64,000 bases of DNA from Eubacteriales bacterium (GCA_030625815.1 DAOUQF010000016.1:1-64000); one strand, 5' to 3'; counted from the stretch's first letter, positions 17,034 through 25,140 are shown. Numbers and translations: made by a program. Notes: a model not told the origin generated them from the letters alone.

Positions 17034-17216
17034 CTAAGAAAGCAAATCCCAATTATCTCTTACTTCTGCAAGATCATAGGTTAGCCTCGGCTTCATCCGT
17101 ATCCTTTTGAAATCCGGATCCTGATAATCAAGAACAATTTCCTCTGGAGTAATTCCCGCTGCAACTAACGCTTTCTTGAGAACTTGTAAACGTGTATTTT
17201 CACTCTTCCTTTTCAT
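17034..17216 (-). CDS. Small hypothetical phage protein
   Basis: 60 residues from ATG 17216, which shares one base with the stop of the antirepressor gene (TGATG). GGAGG lies 7 bases upstream, which favours this ATG over a TTG one codon earlier. The protein is charged and soluble (TPEEIVLDYQDPDFKRIRMK), with no recognised family. Tight coupling suggests a function linked to the antirepressor. Confidence 0.6.
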   Translation of the reverse strand: MKRKSENTRLQVLKKALVAAGITPEEIVLDYQDPDFKRIRMKPRLTYDLAEVRDNWDLLS

Positions 17217-17980
17217 CAAGACACCTCCAAACCAAACTGAACCTTCAGCTTTTCATAAAAGTAAATCTGCCCTTTCCCAGTAAGAAGCGTAGTTAATATC
17301 GGCTTCTCGCCCTTCCTGGTATGAATAATCGTCTCTGTTACCTCGAATAATCCCTGATCTAAGTACTTCTGTATCGGACTGTTTTTTCGTCTTCCGGATC
17401 CAATTAAATACCCATTCCCGCGCATCCAGGCAAACAGTTTGTTTTGTCCGATCTCAATGCCATCAGAACCCAGCAATTTCGCATACTCCCCAATTAATAT
17501 CCCATCTTCGACCCTGGACACCGCCTTGCCAAAGTTTGTATAGATTTGATTCGAGTTGATATTATGCTGTAACTTTTGCTTTTGCTCCCGTTCCTTTTTC
17601 AACTTCTGTAAAAGCTGAATTGCCAGATCCGGATTCTCCAACAACTCATCCGTGGCATAAAGGCCATGCTTGCGAATTGCAGGAAGCACTTCCTTCGTCA
17701 CCCACCGCTTGAAGCTTTTTGCCGAATCCAATTTACTCGACATGATCAACGAATACAGTCCAGATTCATTTATCGTTGTCATGTTCCTATTTTGGCTACC
17801 GTCGTGAATTGCGACGTTAGCTTTGTCCTCTTCATCAACATGCTTTGCAAGAGCATCTCTAGTATTCAAATAACCTAGTGCTACTGCAACATCCTTCCCC
17901 ACAAACCACGGTTCTTTATTGATTATCTGTGTTCGAATTTCGCCCAATTCCTTATTTGTAAATATCATCATTTCATTCAC
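17216..17980 (-). CDS. Phage antirepressor, Bro-N plus KilAC (ANT) domains
   Basis: 254 residues from GTG 17980: the binding site GAGAGGAGG ends about 7 bases before this GTG and lies inside the longer upstream frame, so the longer start is unlikely. The Bro-N domain covers roughly 10-110 (WFVGKDVAVALGY, KRWVTKEVLPAIRKHGLYAT). The C-terminal KilAC/ANT domain has LIGEYAKLLGSDGIEIGQNK and LFAWMRGNGYLI. Such proteins relieve repressor control and trigger lytic growth, or in satellites respond to a helper phage. It belongs to the leftward early operon. Confidence 0.85.
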   Translation of the reverse strand: MNEMMIFTNKELGEIRTQIINKEPWFVGKDVAVALGYLNTRDALAKHVDEEDKANVAIHDGSQNRNMTTINESGLYSLIMSSKLDSAKSFKRWVTKEVLPAIRKHGLYATDELLENPDLAIQLLQKLKKEREQKQKLQHNINSNQIYTNFGKAVSRVEDGILIGEYAKLLGSDGIEIGQNKLFAWMRGNGYLIGSGRRKNSPIQKYLDQGLFEVTETIIHTRKGEKPILTTLLTGKGQIYFYEKLKVQFGLEVS

Positions 17981-18021
17981 AATACCCCTCCTCTCAAATT
18001 CCATGAATACAAACTCTCTTT

Positions 18022-18459
18022 CTACCCGACACGCATCTTCCCAAGTTTCTTACTTGAAATATTCCGGATGTAATTGTATGAGTAATTGAGTTCTTCAGAA
18101 ATCACTAGCAACGACTTGCCTTCAACCATTTTCTTGAAAGCGATCTTATAGACAATGTCCGTTGTCCCATCGATGCAAACTTTCATCCGATCTCGGCATT
18201 CCCTCAACTTATTTAGCAATGTTTCGTATTTCTCAATTCCCTCTTCTGCAGCAGCCAGATGAACTAATTCTTCTTCCATGTCGATTCGCTTCTTGCCACC
18301 TTGAACCTTTGGTCTGGCATAGTTAATTCCGGAAACATCACTAAGCGGTTGCAGCCATCTTTCAACCATCGATTCTTTTCGCGCCATTAGCGATTCAAGT
18401 CTCTCTTCGTACCTTTCAATCTCCCTGCATAAATCCATATAGCATCTCACTACTTCCAC
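18022..18459 (-). CDS. Sigma-70 region 4-like phage regulator (DUF1492-like)
   Basis: 145 residues from GTG 18459, with GAAGGGAG about 8 bases upstream. The N-terminal two thirds form a coiled coil (CREIERYEERLESLMARKES). The C-terminus, VEGKSLLVISEELNYSYNYI, is a helix-turn-helix like sigma region 4. Proteins of this type control late or packaging genes in Firmicutes phages (ArpU/RinA-like role). A second sigma-like gene lies at 20329-20793. Confidence 0.7.
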   Translation of the reverse strand: MEVVRCYMDLCREIERYEERLESLMARKESMVERWLQPLSDVSGINYARPKVQGGKKRIDMEEELVHLAAAEEGIEKYETLLNKLRECRDRMKVCIDGTTDIVYKIAFKKMVEGKSLLVISEELNYSYNYIRNISSKKLGKMRVG

Positions 18460-18540
18460 CCGAACATCTCCCTTCGTAATTCTATAAACTCTCCTGACAT
18501 AATTACTCCATTGAATCCGCCGGCATGTCCGGTAGGACCG

Positions 18541-18717
18541 CTATATTCTCTTTCTCTCTTTTAGCAACAGATTGCAATTCAAGCTATTCTCGTGAACACT
18601 TATCGAAATGTCGAAGTGCTCCAATCCGTCCTGGGCCTCGATCATCGATAAGGATACCTGAATATACTCAATTATCTGTTCCTCAAGCTTCTGTTTCTTT
18701 TCTATCTCTCTTGGCAT
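18541..18717 (-). CDS. Small coiled-coil phage protein, 58 residues
   Basis: ATG 18717 to TAG 18541 encodes MPREIEKKQKLEEQIIEYIQ followed by VSLSMIEAQDGLEHFDISIS. It fills the 306-base gap between two phage genes, reads the same way and looks like genuine protein. A GGTGAGGT string just before the ATG is a weak, closely spaced binding site. In the other frames after the stop, coding-like sequence (GHAGGFNGVIMSGEFIELRR) continues to the next gene, so a frameshift may have shortened the original protein. Confidence 0.55.
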   Translation of the reverse strand: MPREIEKKQKLEEQIIEYIQVSLSMIEAQDGLEHFDISISVHENSLNCNLLLKERKRI

Positions 18718-18765
18718 ACCTCACCATCCATTGATTATTTTGTGCTGCATCTCATTCGCCCTTCC

Positions 18766-19203
18766 TCAATTCACCAGCATCACTGATTCTGGATCCAGTT
18801 CCAGCATCGGCTTCGGCCCTTCCTCGATCTGCATAGTCTTTTTTTCATCCCCATCTGAAAAATGTATATCAAACTCTTCTCGAGTGATCAAAACATTCTC
18901 GACATAAGCATCATAGATCACCTCATGCATGATCGGATAAAAATCCGGATTGATATAAACCTTCTGCGAGACAATCCATACGTTCCCCTCATCAAGCAAG
19001 GCATCAATCACCTTTTGCTCATCCAGATCAAAACTAGGCGCTGTATTATTCACCAAGCAATCATGCAAATGGTTATACACCCTTGCTTCTCGGTCCATCA
19101 ACGACCGTCCTATTTCTGCCTCAAAGAACTTCTTCGTCTCCTCAGAAACCATACCTCGCCTAAATCCCAATTTCCTTCTTGATACTGGTACATGTGTCAA
19201 CAT
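18766..19203 (-). CDS. Hypothetical phage protein
   Basis: 145 residues, not recognised. It starts MLTHVPVSRRKLGF after a GAGGAGGAG binding site. The middle is predicted helical (ETKKFFEAEIGRSLMDREA) and the C-terminus acidic. It follows the replication-type gene after 29 bases in the same operon, so a role in replication or its control is plausible. There is no signal or membrane segment. Confidence 0.6.
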   Translation of the reverse strand: MLTHVPVSRRKLGFRRGMVSEETKKFFEAEIGRSLMDREARVYNHLHDCLVNNTAPSFDLDEQKVIDALLDEGNVWIVSQKVYINPDFYPIMHEVIYDAYVENVLITREEFDIHFSDGDEKKTMQIEEGPKPMLELDPESVMLVN

Positions 19204-19232
19204 GATTCACTCCTCCTCATCTCATTCTCAAA

Positions 19233-20324
19233 CTACCACTTGTTCCAATCCCGATCGGCGAATTCCTCTTCGTTCTTCTTGTGAGCATTCTCCTTTTTGA
19301 TAGGGATCTGCCCTTTTGCTAGGCGCTCCCTATACGCACTGATCACCCAATTACGCATGACATGATAGTCACTTTTATAGGCTTTCTCCTTGCCATAGCC
19401 GATCTTGTAATCGTTCAGATACTCAACCACCCATTTAGCTCCTGAATCACCAATCTCATCAATGATCTTCTGATACTCAGCTTCAGTAAGGGTTACATGT
19501 TCTGCATATGAGCGTTTGGATGGCGCGGGTGCGCGTTTCTTTTCTACTTTGCTCTTCTTTGCTCTACTATTCTTTTCTATGCTATTCTTTGCTATGCTAT
19601 GCTTTCCGCGCGCACGTGTATGCACTTCTGCTGCAGAAACTTCACCGAAACTCGGGTTCATATCGGATTTCTGTTGGGTTTCCGTTTTATTTCCGTCTGG
19701 TTTCTGTAACGATTCCGTTTCGTTTCCGTCTGGTTCCCGTTGGGTTTCGGTTGCAGAAACTCCGCAGTAACTATCATTCTCGTCTGGTTTCTGATGGGTT
19801 ATCGATTCGGAAACCTCACAAGAACTCGGGTTTTCGTCTTGTTTCTGTTGGATTTCTTCCGAAGAAACCTCACCTTTGTCATGGTTTCTGTTCGGATTTT
19901 TCTGCGTTTCTGCTTTCGTTGCTTTGCAAAAATATCTCTTCATCTTTTCAAAAAGAACATATTTTTCAATGACCTCTACTTCTTCTCGACGCTTGGCCAC
20001 TTCAAAATATCGCTTCTGAATCCCGCGTGAGGTTAAAACCTGATACTCGTTGTATAGATCTTCATCAAAGAGTTTCGCTTCGATACAAGCCTCCACAATC
20101 TCTTGGATCCGCTCGACACTCACTCCCTCTGAATCTCGCTTCAAGTTCACTGTCGTAACCTTAGTCCACTCAAGGTAGTATCCTTTTTCATATATTCGTT
20201 GAAGGAGCTTCAGCCAAACGTAAATTCCATCAGCTCCATATAGGCCTTCAATGAAGCCTACTTTTTCATCAAAGTAAACATCCATTGGAAAGTAATCCAG
20301 TCCTTCTTTTCTTGGTCTCGCCAT
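19233..20324 (-). CDS. Replication-type phage protein (DUF4373/Lin1244-like N-terminus) with a repetitive linker
   Basis: 363 residues. The N-terminal 100 residues (LDYFPMDVYFDEKVGFIEGL, GIYVWLKLLQRIYEKGYYLEW) match the Lin1244/Lin1753-type domain found before DnaD-like replication proteins. Residues about 135-240 are a run of imperfect repeats built on 'QKPDGNETE' and 'CEVSATETQ', then a basic stretch (RAKKSKVEKKRAPAPSKR). The C-terminal 90 residues (LTEAEYQKIIDEIGDSGAKW) resemble the end of DnaD-type replisome organisers. It probably binds the element's origin or loads helicase. The linker repeats are unusually long. Confidence 0.75.
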   Translation of the reverse strand: MARPRKEGLDYFPMDVYFDEKVGFIEGLYGADGIYVWLKLLQRIYEKGYYLEWTKVTTVNLKRDSEGVSVERIQEIVEACIEAKLFDEDLYNEYQVLTSRGIQKRYFEVAKRREEVEVIEKYVLFEKMKRYFCKATKAETQKNPNRNHDKGEVSSEEIQQKQDENPSSCEVSESITHQKPDENDSYCGVSATETQREPDGNETESLQKPDGNKTETQQKSDMNPSFGEVSAAEVHTRARGKHSIAKNSIEKNSRAKKSKVEKKRAPAPSKRSYAEHVTLTEAEYQKIIDEIGDSGAKWVVEYLNDYKIGYGKEKAYKSDYHVMRNWVISAYRERLAKGQIPIKKENAHKKNEEEFADRDWNKW

Positions 20325-20328
20325 CTTC

Positions 20329-20793
20329 TCACCCTACCTTCGATTGTTCTTCTTGATCCTCTTTATAAAAGAATCTTTCAATTCCTGCGTGATAAACCCT
20401 GTAATAGCTGTTATGATCTATTCCTAATTTCAATAGAATATCTTTCGTTCTCATCCCTTGATACTCCCGATAATAGTAGATCCGGAAGAATACCCGGTCC
20501 TGGTCTGTTAATTCACATCCCCTTGAAACCTTCCTGAATTCCTTTTCAAAAGCTTTCAGCACATACCTTTCAAAATTCATGGGCTGGCAGTCATCAAGAT
20601 GTTTTTGAATAATCTCCAGTTGCTCATCTTTAATTTCTACATCTGTATATTCATGACGAGCAAGGCTAAGCCGGATTCCACTTTGAATCTTCAAAATCTC
20701 ACAGTTCAACTCATTGACCTTATTTTCATAATCATGCTTTCTATTCATGCAGTATTTTTCCCATTTTGCCCTTAACTCACGATTCCCGTTCAT
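20329..20793 (-). CDS. Sigma-like/ArpU-like phage transcription regulator
   Basis: 154 residues. The N-terminal 70 residues are helical; the C-terminus (LTDQDRVFFRIYYYREYQGM, RTKDILLKLGIDHNSYYRVY) is a sigma region 4-like helix-turn-helix. It has GAGGAG before the ATG and ends 4 bases before the replication-type gene. As an early gene it may switch on downstream genes of the element. Family assignment is by pattern only. Confidence 0.65.
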   Translation of the reverse strand: MNGNRELRAKWEKYCMNRKHDYENKVNELNCEILKIQSGIRLSLARHEYTDVEIKDEQLEIIQKHLDDCQPMNFERYVLKAFEKEFRKVSRGCELTDQDRVFFRIYYYREYQGMRTKDILLKLGIDHNSYYRVYHAGIERFFYKEDQEEQSKVG

Positions 20794-20916
20794 ACCACTC
20801 CTCTTCCCTAATCCGTTCTTTACAGCTCTACAATCAATACCGTTGCATCGCTTACACTTCCATTTCCAATATGTCTATAAAGCTCTATAAGCTTAAAATA
20901 AGCCTGTCTCGCTCGA

Positions 20917-21120
20917 TCATTCACCCATAGCTTCTTCATGCTGCTTCTCATCCAGTTCAACGATCTCAATACTCTCGCCATCAACGAGCTTAATTATTCC
21001 TTCATACATATCAAATACTGCCAATGCACCCGTTTCTGAAGAACGAACAATCCAAAACGACTCGTCTACATTCACTCTTTCATCAAATGTATCTAGAACT
21101 TTTCCTTTTATTGCTCTCAT
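20917..21120 (-). CDS. Small hypothetical phage protein, 67 residues
   Basis: It starts MRAIKGKVLDTFDERVNVDE after AAGGAGG and reads ESFWIVRSSETGALAVFDMY, a likely small beta-barrel or OB-like fold, with an acidic C-terminus. No family recognised. It lies between the excisionase and sigma-like genes of the leftward operon. Confidence 0.6.
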   Translation of the reverse strand: MRAIKGKVLDTFDERVNVDESFWIVRSSETGALAVFDMYEGIIKLVDGESIEIVELDEKQHEEAMGE

Positions 21121-21219
21121 CGTGAGCCTCCTTTATCTCAGGGGATTCAAGGTTCTCAACCAATTGAAATCACCTTGCTCCATTCAAACTCCCTAGATCT
21201 CTTACAAACTGTTAATTTG

Positions 21220-21468
21220 TTATACGGCTTTTTGCTCGCTTTGGTCTGAAGCTACAGACCTCACCGGAATCTCTACAATCTCATCAAGATTTGTTAGATC
21301 TTTTCCTTCGAATTTTGCCAGGAAATCTAAAAGGGTTACTCGTCTTACTTTATAACTTCCTAGCTTCAATGCTGGAAGATACCCTTTCCTGATTAGATCA
21401 TAGACATATGTCGGATTTGTCTTGATCAACTTCGAGATCTCTTGAACTGTGTATAATACATCTTCCAT
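21220..21468 (-). CDS. Excisionase/AlpA-type helix-turn-helix protein
   Basis: 82 residues. LYTVQEISKLIKTNPTYVYD followed by LIRKGYLPALKLGSYKVRR is a MerR-like winged helix (HTH_17/AlpA) as in phage excisionases and satellite activators. Strong SD AAGGAGGG. It is the second gene of the leftward operon after the Cro-like gene. It probably directs excision by the 410-residue integrase, or activates the operon as AlpA does in satellites. Confidence 0.8.
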   Translation of the reverse strand: MEDVLYTVQEISKLIKTNPTYVYDLIRKGYLPALKLGSYKVRRVTLLDFLAKFEGKDLTNLDEIVEIPVRSVASDQSEQKAV

Positions 21469-21526
21469 TTGCCGCCCTCCTTTTATTCTTAAAAATCACA
21501 TTTTAATCGAATTAATTTATTTTATC

Positions 21527-21541
21527 GTGATTATTAGTCAT
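21527..21541. promoter_or_regulatory. Candidate operator between the Cro-like and excisionase genes
   Basis: GTGATTATTAGTCAT is an imperfect copy of GTGATTTTAAGTCAC at 21774-21788 (12 of 15 bases shared). Both sites flank the Cro-like gene, and this one lies before the excisionase start and overlaps the Cro-like stop. Confidence 0.45.
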
Positions 21542-21752
21542 GTTTTTGATCAAAAAAAATTCCGCTTAGTTCCTTCAAATTCTCAATACCAAGTAAATCA
21601 ACAAGCTTTGCAAGCTCCTTTGTTCGGAATTCAGATTGATTATTAATCTTCTTATACAAGCTCATAGTCGATATACCCAATTCTTTAAAAATAGCTTTCT
21701 TTGTTAGATTTGCACGTTTAATCATCACTTCTAATTCAATAGTATCAACCAT
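21534..21752 (-). CDS. Cro-like XRE regulator
   Basis: 72 residues, with a helix-turn-helix in LTKKAIFKELGISTMSLYKK followed by ELAKLVDLLGIENLKEL. SD GAAAGGGG. It is transcribed divergently from the 287-residue repressor, the usual cI/Cro arrangement, and heads the leftward operon. Candidate operator copies lie at both of its ends. Confidence 0.8.
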   Translation of the reverse strand: MVDTIELEVMIKRANLTKKAIFKELGISTMSLYKKINNQSEFRTKELAKLVDLLGIENLKELSGIFFDQKHD

Positions 21753-21773
21753 TTTATCACCCCTTTCGAAATT

Positions 21774-21788
21774 GTGATTTTAAGTCAC
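21774..21788. promoter_or_regulatory. Candidate operator upstream of the Cro-like gene
   Basis: GTGATTTTAAGTCAC has GTGA/TCAC arms and a near-palindromic middle, in the 5' region of the leftward transcript. It resembles the site at 21527-21541. Confidence 0.45.
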
Positions 21789-21841
21789 TTTATACACGCA
21801 AGCACACCGCATGTAGTATGATTATTAATCTATTATCTTCG

Positions 21842-21884
21842 ATACTACTCTTGATTTGATTATCTGTCAACACTTTTTTATATA
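21842..21884. promoter_or_regulatory. Overlapping divergent promoters of the lysogeny switch
   Basis: Leftward: -35 TTGACA (complement of 21865-21870), 17-base spacer, -10 TAGTAT (complement of 21842-21847), driving the Cro-like operon. Rightward: -35 TTGATT (21856-21861), 17-base spacer, -10 TATATA (21879-21884), driving the repressor. The two overlap, so polymerase or repressor binding at one blocks the other. Confidence 0.6.
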
Positions 21885-21965
21885 TTATTAACGAAAACGT
21901 TGACTAATAAGCTAATGAATGATAAGTTTAACCTATCAAATCTTGAATAATTAGGTGGCGATTAA

Positions 21966-22829
21966 ATGACTTCTAAAAGAAATAATGATGAAAACATTGT
22001 TGGACAAAACATTATGGATCAGCGAAAACGATTAGGTATGTCTCAGATTGAATTAGCAAAGAAACTTGGTTACAAATCTTCATCGACAATTGCAAAGATT
22101 GAATCGGGCGTAAATGATGTTCCACTAACAAAGCTAGAGGAAATCGCGCACGCACTAGACAGTACACCTATGAAACTTATGGGATGGGACAAAGACGACT
22201 CACCAAAAGAGTATAATGGCATGCCCATTATTACGAGAAGAGAACAGTATGTTTTAATACCCTCTTATGGAGATGTAGTAATGGATGAGCAAAGCACAAC
22301 TGGATATACTTTAAAAAATGAAAAATTGAACTCTGTTGAGATTCCGCTAGAAATTGCAAAAGAAGGCGAAGTAATCTCTCTTTTATCAAATCCAGTATCC
22401 CCATTTGACATAACTGTTAAAAACATCCCTCAAAACGCTTTCGATTTTTTCGTTAAAAAGATCGACTGCTTTGAAGATTTTAAAGAAGAGCTTTTCATGG
22501 GTGAAATATATTTGTACTTTGACAAAAACAAAAAAAAATCACGTCCCAAAATTGACTGTCTGACTTCTTACGAGACCTTGAATTCAGAAAACGGACAACC
22601 TCAGCTTTTATTTTATTTTGAAAACAATGTGCCAAGTTCTTCAATTCCCTTCCAAAATCGGGGCTCAAAATTGAATGATATTTGGGAAAACTATGTTATA
22701 GTAGGAAGAATTATAGGATACCAAACTACTATTTTTGGATTAAGAGAATCCAAACCTGTTTTTAGTAAAACACGCTATGGTAAATTATCTAACACTATCG
22801 GTTTTAAAGATATATTCGATTCTATATGA
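21966..22829 (+). CDS. CI-like XRE repressor with an unusual C-terminus
   Basis: 287 residues. The N-terminal helix-turn-helix is classic (MDQRKRLGMSQIELAKKLGY, SSSTIAKIESG). The remaining 220 residues are poorly conserved; the end (NYVIVGRIIGYQT) recalls the last strand of LexA/CI S24 peptidases, but the expected catalytic Ser and Lys could not be pointed out. It may be a non-cleaved or degenerate S24 repressor, which would respond to an antirepressor rather than RecA. The antirepressor at 17216-17980 fits that. AGGTGG precedes the ATG. Confidence 0.75.
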   Translation: MTSKRNNDENIVGQNIMDQRKRLGMSQIELAKKLGYKSSSTIAKIESGVNDVPLTKLEEIAHALDSTPMKLMGWDKDDSPKEYNGMPIITRREQYVLIPSYGDVVMDEQSTTGYTLKNEKLNSVEIPLEIAKEGEVISLLSNPVSPFDITVKNIPQNAFDFFVKKIDCFEDFKEELFMGEIYLYFDKNKKKSRPKIDCLTSYETLNSENGQPQLLFYFENNVPSSSIPFQNRGSKLNDIWENYVIVGRIIGYQTTIFGLRESKPVFSKTRYGKLSNTIGFKDIFDSI

Positions 22830-23062
22830 TTCCAAATTCCTAACTATGGTGCATTCAGTTACTGCTGAATTTATTTATCGACTTTAATCATGATGATATT
22901 TGGCTTAGAAGGTATAGTAATCACGATAGTCTTCTGATGATGTAGCATCGAGAACATGAAGATGGCAATCAAACAGACTTAAGCCGGAAATGATATAACA
23001 ACTCAAGCTAGGCTGTTATGCCTTTTCTAGCTACCCATTAAAATGAAAGGAATGATAATTAG

Positions 23063-24295
23063 ATGGAAGGTCATGTACGTAAACGAGGCAACAAGTGGTA
23101 TTACGGCTTTGAAGCATCCAATGTGAACGGTAGTAGAAAAAGGATTGAGCGCGTTGGTGGATATACCAAAAAAGAAGCAGAGTCAGCTCTACGTAAAGCT
23201 CTAACGGAATATGAAAACGCTGGCATGCATTTTCAACCTACTGAAATCTCAGTTGCTGACTACATGGATTACTGGGTTAATAACTACGTATTGATTAACT
23301 GTAAATATAATACGCGATCCAATTATAAGGCTCTTATAAAAACACACATCAAACCTTCCCTCGGTATCTACAAACTAAAAACAATAACTCCAACTATTCT
23401 CCAAGAGTTTGTAAATAAAAAGTATCGTTCTGGATTGAGTCAAAATAGCCTATCGTGCATTATGAATGTCTTAAGCAGTTCTCTCAGATACGCGGTCTAC
23501 CCTGCAGCCTTTATCAAAGAGAATCCAATGCAATACATTAAGAAACCAAAATATGATCATGCAACACATGCCAAGCCACATAAGGTAATCAGTCCGGAAG
23601 ACTTTACTCGCATCATCCAACAATTCCCACAAGGATCCGATTATCATATTCCAATCATGATTGGGTATTACACTGGATGTAGAATCGGAGAAGTCATGGG
23701 ACTGACCTGGGATAACATTGATCTCAGGAACAAAACAATAAGTATCAATAAAATAATTTTGAATCGACCGTCTGGCTGGTTTTTCGGTTCGACTAAAACA
23801 AACTCCTCTGTTAGAACTATCAAGATCGGAGGAACGCTTGTAAATCTTCTTCAAAAACATAAGAAATGTCAAATCGAAAATAGGCTGGAGTATGGTCATC
23901 ACTACATGCTCTATTACGAGTCCAAGGTGAAGGATCCGAAAACCGGAAAATCAATCCGGAAAATCATTTCTTTGAAAGCAAATGAGACCCCTAACTCCTC
24001 CGACCCAATAAGCATGGTTTGCACCAGAGAGAATGGTAAAATCGTCACACCAACACAATTTAAAAGTGCTGCCAAAATCATCCGCGAATCATTGAAAATC
24101 GACTTCAACTTCCATTCCTTGCGTCATACACATGCCACTAGGCTGATCGAAAATGGAGCAGATATCAAGGATGTTCAAGCACGGCTCGGCCATAGCAATA
24201 TTCGAACTACCCTAGATACTTACACCCACGTTACTCAATCTATGGCAGAAAAATCAGTAGAAATATTCGAATTGGCAGCTGTAAAAATAAAATAA
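23063..24295 (+). CDS. Tyrosine integrase of the phage-like element
   Basis: 410 residues with three domains. An N-terminal arm-binding domain has VRKRGNKWYYGFEA. A SAM-like core-binding domain spans about 60-165. The catalytic domain has TGCRIGEVMGLTW (R207), HSLRHTHATRL, LGHSNIRTTLDTYTH with the HxxR, H and nucleophilic Y. All catalytic residues are present. It follows the repressor in the same direction and lies at the element's right end, 183 bases before the first host gene. SD GAAAGGA. Confidence 0.9.
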   Translation: MEGHVRKRGNKWYYGFEASNVNGSRKRIERVGGYTKKEAESALRKALTEYENAGMHFQPTEISVADYMDYWVNNYVLINCKYNTRSNYKALIKTHIKPSLGIYKLKTITPTILQEFVNKKYRSGLSQNSLSCIMNVLSSSLRYAVYPAAFIKENPMQYIKKPKYDHATHAKPHKVISPEDFTRIIQQFPQGSDYHIPIMIGYYTGCRIGEVMGLTWDNIDLRNKTISINKIILNRPSGWFFGSTKTNSSVRTIKIGGTLVNLLQKHKKCQIENRLEYGHHYMLYYESKVKDPKTGKSIRKIISLKANETPNSSDPISMVCTRENGKIVTPTQFKSAAKIIRESLKIDFNFHSLRHTHATRLIENGADIKDVQARLGHSNIRTTLDTYTHVTQSMAEKSVEIFELAAVKIK

Positions 24296-24339
24296 ATTGA
24301 TTATTTTGAAAGGCTATCAGATAATAATTTCGGATACAT

Positions 24340-24382
24340 TTTGCCAACCAATCACTTTTTCCGTTGGCAAACCGTTGGCAAA
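24340..24382. repeat. Integrase arm-type repeats near the right end of the element
   Basis: CCGTTGGCAAA occurs twice in tandem (24361-24371, 24372-24382) and TTTGCCAAC lies inverted at 24340-24348. Three copies of GTTGGCAAA just after an integrase gene fit arm-binding sites of the N-terminal integrase domain. The crossover core is probably between here and 24,470; the partner end was not found in the window. Confidence 0.55.
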
Positions 24383-24477
24383 ACCGAATATTTGAGGCTA
24401 CAAAATCGCTGAAAGCATTGGAATTCCTAGATTCCTTAAAACGCTTCTCTATATACTACCCATAATGAGGTGATACG

Positions 24478-25128
24478 ATGAATTATTCAACGATATTATT
24501 TGATCTTGACGGCACCCTGACCGACCCCAAAATTGGAATTACCAGCGCGGTGCAATACGCCCTTCGCCATTTTGGAATCGATGTAGAAGATTTGGATCTT
24601 CTAGAACCCTTTATCGGTCCTCCCTTGGCGGATTCCTTCCAAGAATTCTATGGATTGAGCGAGTCGGAATCCATGAAGGCCATTCTCGTCTATCGCGAAT
24701 ATTTCAGCGACCGCGGATTATTTGAAAACCAGGTCTACCCGGGAATTCCGGAATTACTGACCCGCTTGCAAGCCGCAGGACACACCCTGATTGTTGCAAC
24801 ATCGAAACCCACTGAGTTTGCAGAACGCATCCTGGTTCGTTTTGATCTCGACCAATATTTCTCTTTTGTAGGCGGCAGCACCTTTGATGGCTCCCGCTCC
24901 CTCAAAGCAGATGTCATCGCCCATGTCCGAAAAGAATACGGCTTCGATCCGGCATCCACAATCATGATCGGAGATCGGAAACACGACTTGATCGGCGCAA
25001 AAGAAGCAGGCTTGCCGGCAATTGGCGTCAGCTATGGATATGGCTCCATCGCCGAATTGGAAAAGGAACATCCCCTTGCGATTATCGATACGCCCCAGGC
25101 TTTGGAAGCATACTTGCTCCATCAATAA
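24478..25128 (+). CDS. HAD-family phosphatase (phosphoglycolate phosphatase-like)
   Basis: 216 residues. Motif I is FDLDGTLTD (D9 and D11), motif II VATSKP, motif III the K of LKADVI, and motif IV MIGDRKHDL. The helical cap between residues 16 and 80 is the C1 type of Gph/PpaX-like enzymes, which remove phosphate from small molecules such as phosphoglycolate. The exact substrate is unknown. SD GAGGTGAT. It is the first gene with host-like base composition after the phage element, and its promoter region lies next to the presumed attachment site. Confidence 0.8.
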   Translation: MNYSTILFDLDGTLTDPKIGITSAVQYALRHFGIDVEDLDLLEPFIGPPLADSFQEFYGLSESESMKAILVYREYFSDRGLFENQVYPGIPELLTRLQAAGHTLIVATSKPTEFAERILVRFDLDQYFSFVGGSTFDGSRSLKADVIAHVRKEYGFDPASTIMIGDRKHDLIGAKEAGLPAIGVSYGYGSIAELEKEHPLAIIDTPQALEAYLLHQ

Positions 25129-25140
25129 GAGAGGCCAACT

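Larger units (their letters stand above)
12181..24450. mobile_element. Cryptic prophage or phage satellite carrying defence cargo
   Basis: One end carries a tyrosine integrase and repressor; a divergent Cro/excisionase operon runs leftward through a replication-type protein, sigma-like regulators and an antirepressor to packaging-like DNA. No capsid, portal, large terminase, tail or lysis genes are present. This layout recalls phage-inducible chromosomal islands, but a gutted prophage fits equally well. The right end is probably between the integrase stop and 24,478. The left end is unclear: no matching attachment repeat was found, and the element could include the defence operon. Confidence 0.6.

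Noticed and set aside
19508-19972. 154-codon plus-strand frame with hydrophobic runs
   Set aside because: Antisense to the repetitive linker of the replication-type protein; the hydrophobic character comes from the complement of acidic repeats.
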